DNA of 41,038 nucleotides from an uncultured Halanaerobiales bacterium (GTDB lineage Bacteria; Bacillota; Halanaerobiia; Halanaerobiales; M55B127). A model generated the notes under the pieces. It was not told where the DNA came from. It did not search any database and saw only the letters and a list, made by a program, of their open reading frames with translations. Where the stretch lies: positions 1 to 41,038 of the forward strand of contig CAJXKY010000020.1 of the NCBI GenBank assembly GCA_913055675.1, given 5' to 3'. Made by a program: the position numbers and the translations under genes. Shown piece by piece: positions 36,601 through 41,038 of the stretch. Positions within the stretch are counted from its first letter, which is position 1. Every line of letters begins with the position of its first letter.

Positions 36601-37034
36601 CAGGTAGAATTACAGAAGTTCACCAACACTATACAAAAAATAATAATTTAATGGCTTTTGTGACTATTGAAGATTGGGATACTTCTAATGATATAATAGT
36701 TTTTCCAGATACCTATGATAATTTTAAAGACTTTTTAATAAAAGGCAAAGTTATATTAATAATTGGGAGATTATCTGATGATAAAAGTGTTATTGCAAAA
36801 AAAATACTTAATTTAGATAAAAATATATTGGAAATTGATTTAACAAACTTGAAAAAAATAAAGTTGAATAAGGTAAAAAATTTAATAAATGAAAAAAAGG
36901 GGAACAATCCTGTTATATTTAATAATAAAGGAAAAAAAATAATAACAGATAAAAAATTCTGGATAAATTTAGATAATAATACAATTGATAAATTGAATAA
37001 AATTTTAACAAAGAGTGGATATAATATTTATTAG
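33669..37034 (+). CDS. dnaE: DNA polymerase III alpha subunit DnaE
   Basis: A 1121-residue replicative polymerase of the DnaE class. Order: PHP domain ([13 protein letters not shown] from residue 7), palm with the catalytic aspartates D396 and D398 ([13 protein letters not shown]), fingers, the beta-clamp and helix-hairpin-helix region ([29 protein letters not shown]), and a C-terminal OB domain ([27 protein letters not shown]). No 3'-5' exonuclease domain is inserted in the PHP, which separates it from PolC. ATG 33669 is preferred to ATG 33648 because GGGGAG lies 6 nt before it and homology starts there. The last 120 residues are very lysine- and asparagine-rich. Confidence 0.96.
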   Translation: [1121 protein letters not shown]

Positions 37035-37129
37035 CCCTCAATAAAAGAAAAAGTTAATTTTAAAATATATAATCCACTGATATTTTAACTAGTTCCTTTA
37101 TTTCTAGTTATAATGCCTAAGATTAATTC

Positions 37130-37158
37130 TTGACATTAACTTTAAAAAATTATATTCT
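37130..37158 (+). promoter_or_regulatory. sigma-A type promoter of pfkA-pyk
   Basis: A perfect TTGACA (37130-37135) and TATTCT (37153-37158) are 17 nt apart. TATATT at 37151 with 15-nt spacing is an alternative -10. The rest of the 171-bp gap after dnaE is AT-rich, with no clear terminator. Confidence 0.6.
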
Positions 37159-37205
37159 TTATATATATATTTATGTATATTTTATAAAAATTAGGAGGAA
37201 AAATT

Positions 37206-38201
37206 GTGAAAAAAATAGGTGTTCTAACAAGTGGTGGCGATGCCCCCGGAATGAATCCAGCTATTAGATCTGTAGTCAGAACAGCTGTTTATAGAAATAA
37301 AGATGTAATCGGTTTTTATAATGGGTTCAGTGGATTATTAGATGGCAATTATACTGAAATGACTAGAAGATCTGTGGGGGATATAGTACATCGTGGTGGA
37401 ACAATTTTGAGGACTGCTAGATGTAGAGAATTTGAAACAAAAGAAGGAAGAGAAAAAGCATATAAAAAAATTGATAATCTTGATATTGGCGGTTTAATAA
37501 TAATAGGTGGAAACGGTTCTTTAACTGGAGGGAAATTATTGAATGAAGAGTTTGGTATTCCGGTAATAGGAATACCTGCAACAATTGATAATGACCTTGC
37601 CATGACTGAATTTTGTATAGGTTTTGATACTGCTATGAATACAGTATTAGACGCTTTAAATAAAATCAGGGATACAGCTACCTCTCATGAAAGAACTTTT
37701 GTGGTTGAAATTATGGGTAGAGATGCAGGTTATCTAGCTTTATATACCGGGATGGCTGGTGGTGCAGAATCAATATTGATTCCTGAAATAGAGTTCAGAT
37801 TAGATGATATTATCAATAATTGTAAAGCAGGTTTTGAAAGAGGTAAACTGCATAATATAATTGTTGTTGCTGAAGGTGCTGGAAAAGATTTAAAAGGAGA
37901 TAAGGACAATAGAAATATAGGAAATATTATTGGAAATCATATACGTAATGAGCTTTCTGTTGAGACTCGGGTAACTATTTTAGGACATTTGCAGAGAGGT
38001 GGTTCTCCAACAGCAAGGGATAGAATAATATCTACCCAAATGGGGTCAAAAGCGGTTGATTTATTATTAGATGGAGAAGAAAGTAGAATGATAAGTTGTC
38101 AAGCAAACAATATAGTTGATGTTTCTCTTGATAAAGCACTAAACAAAGAAAAAAGTATAGATATGGATATTTATAATTTAGCGAGGATTTTATCATTATA
38201 G
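37206..38201 (+). CDS. pfkA: 6-phosphofructokinase
   Basis: A 331-residue phosphofructokinase that commits fructose 6-phosphate to glycolysis. Signatures: LTSGGDAPGMNPAIRS (7-22), GGNGSLTGG (101-109), PATIDNDL with the catalytic base D128, MGRDAGYLALYTG and LGHLQRGGSPTARDR. G104 points to ATP rather than pyrophosphate as donor. N103 replaces the usual metal-binding aspartate, and A125 replaces the usual glycine of PGTIDND. The start is GTG 37206, with AGGAGG 8 nt upstream. pyk follows after about 15 nt, an arrangement common in Firmicutes. Confidence 0.95.
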   Translation: MKKIGVLTSGGDAPGMNPAIRSVVRTAVYRNKDVIGFYNGFSGLLDGNYTEMTRRSVGDIVHRGGTILRTARCREFETKEGREKAYKKIDNLDIGGLIIIGGNGSLTGGKLLNEEFGIPVIGIPATIDNDLAMTEFCIGFDTAMNTVLDALNKIRDTATSHERTFVVEIMGRDAGYLALYTGMAGGAESILIPEIEFRLDDIINNCKAGFERGKLHNIIVVAEGAGKDLKGDKDNRNIGNIIGNHIRNELSVETRVTILGHLQRGGSPTARDRIISTQMGSKAVDLLLDGEESRMISCQANNIVDVSLDKALNKEKSIDMDIYNLARILSL

Positions 38202-38216
38202 ACTGGAGGTATGAGT

Positions 38217-39971
38217 ATGAGAAAAACTAAGATTGTTTGTACTTTAGGTCCTGCTGCCAATGATAAAGAAACTATAAAAAAATTGGCAGGTGCAGGGATG
38301 AATGTGGCGAGACTAAATTTTTCTCATGGTGATCATGAAGAACATGGAAGAAGAATAGAATTAATCAAAGAAGTAGAAAAAGAACTCGATAAACCAATTG
38401 GGATTATGCTTGATACACAAGGACCGGAAATTAGAACTGGTAAAATGAAAAATGATAATATTACTTTAAATAATAATGAAGAAGTTAAAATTACTACTAA
38501 AAAAGTAGTTGGGAATAAAGACAGATTTCAGATTAAGTATGATAATATTATTCAAGATATTAATGAAAATTCTACTATCTTACTTGATGATGGTTTAATA
38601 GAATTAAAAGTGAAAGAAATTAAAGAAGACGAAATAATATGTACGGTTATTAATGGTGGAGAGTTAGGTTCTCAAAAGGGAGTTAATATTCCAGGGATTA
38701 AAACAACGTTACCAGCAATAACTCAGAGAGATAAAGATGATATCGTATTTGGTATTAAACATAATATACATTTTATAGCAGCATCATTTATCCGCAAGGC
38801 TGCTGATGTATTGGAAATTAAAAAAGTACTTGAAGAAGAATGGGCACAAGAAATCAAAATTATATCAAAAATTGAAAGTGAAGAAGCAGTAAGTAATATA
38901 GATGAAATCATAGAAGTTTCTGATGGAATAATGATAGCACGAGGAGATTTGGGTGTAGAGATACCTGCTGAAAAGGTGCCTATTATCCAAAAAACCATCA
39001 TTAGAAAATGTAATGAAGTTGCAAAACCTGTTATAACTGCAACACAACTTCTAGATTCGATGATTAGAAACCCACGCCCAACTAGAGCAGAAGCTTCTGA
39101 TGTTGCTAATGCAATATTTGATGGGACAGATGCAACTATGCTTTCAGGTGAAACTGCAATAGGTAGTTTTCCTGTTCAAGCAGTAAAAACGATGAGTAAT
39201 ATTGCTCTTGAAATTGAATCATCAGATTCATATAAAGAGCAGTTAAATCGCAGAGAAGCTATAAAAGCAGATACTGTGACTGAAGCTATTAGTATAGGTT
39301 CTTGCGAGATATCTTCTGGTTTATCTGCAGATGCAATAATAACAGCTACTGGTTCAGGTTCTACAGCACGAATGGTTTCAAAATGTAGGGCTTTAACTCC
39401 TATAGTAGCAGTCACACCGAATGCTATGGCTTATCATAATTTGACTTTGAGTTGGGGGGTATATCCAACAATGTCTTCTGATAGTACCTCAACTGATGAA
39501 ATGATGGATAATTCTATAAATGTAGCTTTAGAAAATAATCTAGTGAATGAAGGTGATTTAGTAGTATTAACAGCTGGAGTGCCAGTTGGTACACCAGGTA
39601 CTACTAATCTAATCAAGGTTGATATTGTAGGAGATCCTATTATTGAAGGACAAGGTATTGGAAGAAAGATTATACACGGTAAAGTAAGAATGGTTGAGAG
39701 TGCAAATGAAGCCTTAGAAAAAGTGCAAGAAGGTGATGTTATTGTCACTCGTTCTACTAACAATCAATATGACGAAGCCATAAAAAGAGCTGCAGGTATA
39801 ATTGCTGTTGAGGGCGGAGTTACTTCTCATTCTGCCGTTGTCGGAATTCAATATAATAAACCAGTAGTAGTAAATGCAGTTGGAGTTATGGATATGTTAA
39901 AAGAAGGAGAAATTGTTACTATTGACAGTGTAAGAGGACAAATATATAGAGGTGAAGTTAACTTGAAATAA
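38217..39971 (+). CDS. pyk: pyruvate kinase with C-terminal PEP-utilising extension
   Basis: A pyruvate kinase of about 584 residues, converting phosphoenolpyruvate and ADP to pyruvate and ATP. The core (about 1-470) shows KTKIVCTLGPA, VARLNFSHG, LDTQGPEIRTG, the catalytic lysine region IISKIES, MIARGDLGVEIP and ATQLLDSMI. An extra domain of about 100 residues at the end (GQGIGRKIIHGKVRM to the C-terminus, with GGVTSHSAVVG) matches the swivelling PEP-utilising domain, a known extension in Bacillus-type enzymes. ATG 38211 is only 1 nt from GGAGG, while ATG 38217 is 7 nt away and is the better start. Cotranscribed with pfkA. Confidence 0.95.
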   Translation: MRKTKIVCTLGPAANDKETIKKLAGAGMNVARLNFSHGDHEEHGRRIELIKEVEKELDKPIGIMLDTQGPEIRTGKMKNDNITLNNNEEVKITTKKVVGNKDRFQIKYDNIIQDINENSTILLDDGLIELKVKEIKEDEIICTVINGGELGSQKGVNIPGIKTTLPAITQRDKDDIVFGIKHNIHFIAASFIRKAADVLEIKKVLEEEWAQEIKIISKIESEEAVSNIDEIIEVSDGIMIARGDLGVEIPAEKVPIIQKTIIRKCNEVAKPVITATQLLDSMIRNPRPTRAEASDVANAIFDGTDATMLSGETAIGSFPVQAVKTMSNIALEIESSDSYKEQLNRREAIKADTVTEAISIGSCEISSGLSADAIITATGSGSTARMVSKCRALTPIVAVTPNAMAYHNLTLSWGVYPTMSSDSTSTDEMMDNSINVALENNLVNEGDLVVLTAGVPVGTPGTTNLIKVDIVGDPIIEGQGIGRKIIHGKVRMVESANEALEKVQEGDVIVTRSTNNQYDEAIKRAAGIIAVEGGVTSHSAVVGIQYNKPVVVNAVGVMDMLKEGEIVTIDSVRGQIYRGEVNLK

Positions 39972-40009
39972 AAATTTAATAAATTTTCAAATAAATATTG
40001 TATTTAAGG

Positions 40010-40044
40010 TTTACCCCGTATATTGATATACGGGGTAAATTTTT
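40010..40044 (+). terminator. very strong hairpin with T run, ending at the ribosome site of the YitT gene
   Basis: A perfect 14-bp stem TTTACCCCGTATAT / ATATACGGGGTAAA with a 2-nt centre is followed by TTTTT. The next bases are GGAGGT, the ribosome site of the YitT gene. Confidence 0.92.
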
Positions 40045-40056
40045 GGAGGTGAAAAA

Positions 40057-40926
40057 ATGAATATAGTTAAAAAAAGATTTATAAAAGATTATATAATGAT
40101 TACAATCGGGGCTATAATTACTGCTCTTTCTCTTGTAATATTAACAGTTCCTAATAAGATAGCTGCCGGTGGTGTGAGTGGAGTAGCTACAATTTTTTAT
40201 CATATGTTTGGATTTAAAGTAGGTATTGTTATTTTAGTCATAAATGTACCACTATTTTTAGTGGCTATCTATGTATTAGGAGGGCGCATAGGAATAAAAA
40301 CACTTTGGGGCATTATTGTTTTATCATTGACGGTAGATATTTTAACCCCAATTTTACAGCCGCTTACCAATGAGTTTATTTTAGCTAGTATCTATGGTGG
40401 AGTATTAGCAGGAGTAGGTATGGGTTTAGTATTTAGAGGTGGTGGTACTACTGGAGGTACTGATCTAATAGCTGCTTTAACTAGTTATTTTTTCCCGCAT
40501 TTTAGTATTGGGCAGGGATTGTTCTTAATAGATGGATTAGTAATAGCGTTAGCAGGTATTGTTTTTGATGTAGAGTTAGCACTTTATGCAGCTATAACAA
40601 TTTTTGTTAGTACAAAAATTATAGATATTATTCAGGAAGGATTTAATATATCTAAATCAGTTTTTATAATATCAGATCAATCAAAAGAGATTAAAGATGA
40701 AATATTAAACAAAATGCGTAGAGGAGTTACAGCCTTGAAAGGTTATGGTGGTTACAGTGGAAGAGAAAAAGATGTATTAATGGTCACAATAAATAGAGCG
40801 GAAATTACTAAGATAAAAAATTTAATCAGAGAGATTGACGAAGATGCTTTTGTAATAATGAATGAGGCTCATGAGGTTCTTGGAGAGGGTTTTAAAAGAA
40901 TAAATGATAAAGCGATAAATGAATAA
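40057..40926 (+). CDS. YitT family membrane protein (DUF161/DUF2179)
   Basis: A 289-residue protein with five to six hydrophobic segments in the first 200 residues: PNKIAAGGVSGVATIFYHMFGFKVG and FRGGGTTGGTDLIAALTSYFFP are typical of the YitT family. A soluble C-terminal DUF2179 domain follows (about 205-280: SKSVFIISDQSKEIKDEILNKMRRGVTALKGYGGYSG, VLMVTINRAEITKIKNLI). Transport or sensing has been proposed, but function is unknown. ATG 40057 follows GGAGGT by 6 nt. That site directly abuts the pyk terminator, so no promoter fits between terminator and gene. Confidence 0.92.
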   Translation: MNIVKKRFIKDYIMITIGAIITALSLVILTVPNKIAAGGVSGVATIFYHMFGFKVGIVILVINVPLFLVAIYVLGGRIGIKTLWGIIVLSLTVDILTPILQPLTNEFILASIYGGVLAGVGMGLVFRGGGTTGGTDLIAALTSYFFPHFSIGQGLFLIDGLVIALAGIVFDVELALYAAITIFVSTKIIDIIQEGFNISKSVFIISDQSKEIKDEILNKMRRGVTALKGYGGYSGREKDVLMVTINRAEITKIKNLIREIDEDAFVIMNEAHEVLGEGFKRINDKAINE

Positions 40927-40930
40927 GAGA

Positions 40931-40959
40931 TTGTATAAATATAATTTAAGTGTTATAAT
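40931..40959 (+). promoter_or_regulatory. sigma-A type promoter of tRNA-Gly
   Basis: TTGTAT (40931-40936) and a perfect TATAAT (40954-40959) are 17 nt apart, 8 nt before the mature tRNA 5' end. Confidence 0.75.
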
Positions 40960-40967
40960 TTTATTAA

Positions 40968-41038
40968 GCGGACATAGCTCAACGGTAGAGTGTAACCTTC
41001 CCAAGGTTAAAGTTGCGGGTTCAAGTCCCGTTGTCCGC
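40968..41038 (+). tRNA. tRNA-Gly, anticodon CCC, cut at the window end
   Basis: Cloverleaf: acceptor GCGGACA/TGTCCGC, D arm GCTC/GAGT, anticodon stem TAACC/GGTTA with loop TTCCCAA (anticodon CCC), T arm GCGGG/CCCGT with loop TTCAAGT. The visible part is 71 nt. The discriminator base and 3' CCA lie beyond the window. CCC reads only GGG codons. Confidence 0.95.

Overview
The window is AT-rich, gene-dense DNA from a low-GC, Gram-positive-type (Firmicutes) strict anaerobe. Glycine betaine uptake, an NAD(P)-linked [FeFe] hydrogenase, GatCAB amidotransferase, YlbF, CsaA and a DnaE-type polymerase III alpha chain together suggest a halophilic fermenter of the Halanaerobiales. That placement is inferred from gene content; no 16S rRNA lies in the window. 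Strong AGGAGG ribosome binding sites and frequent TTG starts fit this assignment.

Layout. 1-518: the tail of an IS30-type transposase, tRNA-Pro(CGG) on the minus strand, and promoters. 519-8879: one long plus-strand run (GIY-YIG protein, PcrA, LigA, a small membrane protein, GatC, GatA, GatB) closed by a terminator. 8920-15262: single-gene or two-gene units (isoaspartyl dipeptidase, NUDIX CoA pyrophosphatase, PspC protein, MATE exporter, CsaA plus M20 amidohydrolase, AEC transporter), with two tightly convergent gene pairs. 15341-24415: the hydrogenase region. 24437-26631: an rRNA m5U methyltransferase, a small membrane protein and an FmdB zinc-ribbon protein. 26552-29898: a glycine betaine ABC transporter in the order ATPase, binding protein, permease. 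30005-33619: a DUF362/ferredoxin protein with a SulP anion transporter, YlbF, and a NifU-like scaffold on the minus strand. 33669-39971: dnaE, then pfkA-pyk (lower glycolysis). 40010-41038: a terminator hairpin touching the ribosome binding site of a YitT protein, then tRNA-Gly(CCC) running off the window end.

The most interesting part is the hydrogenase region. A single 867-residue protein joins two ferredoxin clusters, a sensory-type [FeFe]-hydrogenase domain, a further 4Fe-4S cluster, a PAS domain, a sigma-54 AAA+ activator domain and a helix-turn-helix. Next to it, after repeated TGATGC half-sites and a terminator, lies a sequence with the exact GG-N10-GC spacing of a sigma-54 promoter. 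It precedes genes for a NuoE-like subunit, a NuoF-like subunit fused to a GltD/NfnB-type NADPH module, a catalytic [FeFe] hydrogenase, and a Rex-type NADH sensor. The simplest reading is that an H-cluster-type sensor, probably of H2 or redox state, switches on a hydrogenase able to exchange electrons between H2, ferredoxin, NAD(H) and NADP(H), while Rex adds NADH/NAD+ feedback.

Two genes (the rRNA methyltransferase and the betaine permease) lack an ATG, GTG or TTG at the place where their ribosome binding site and protein homology put the start.
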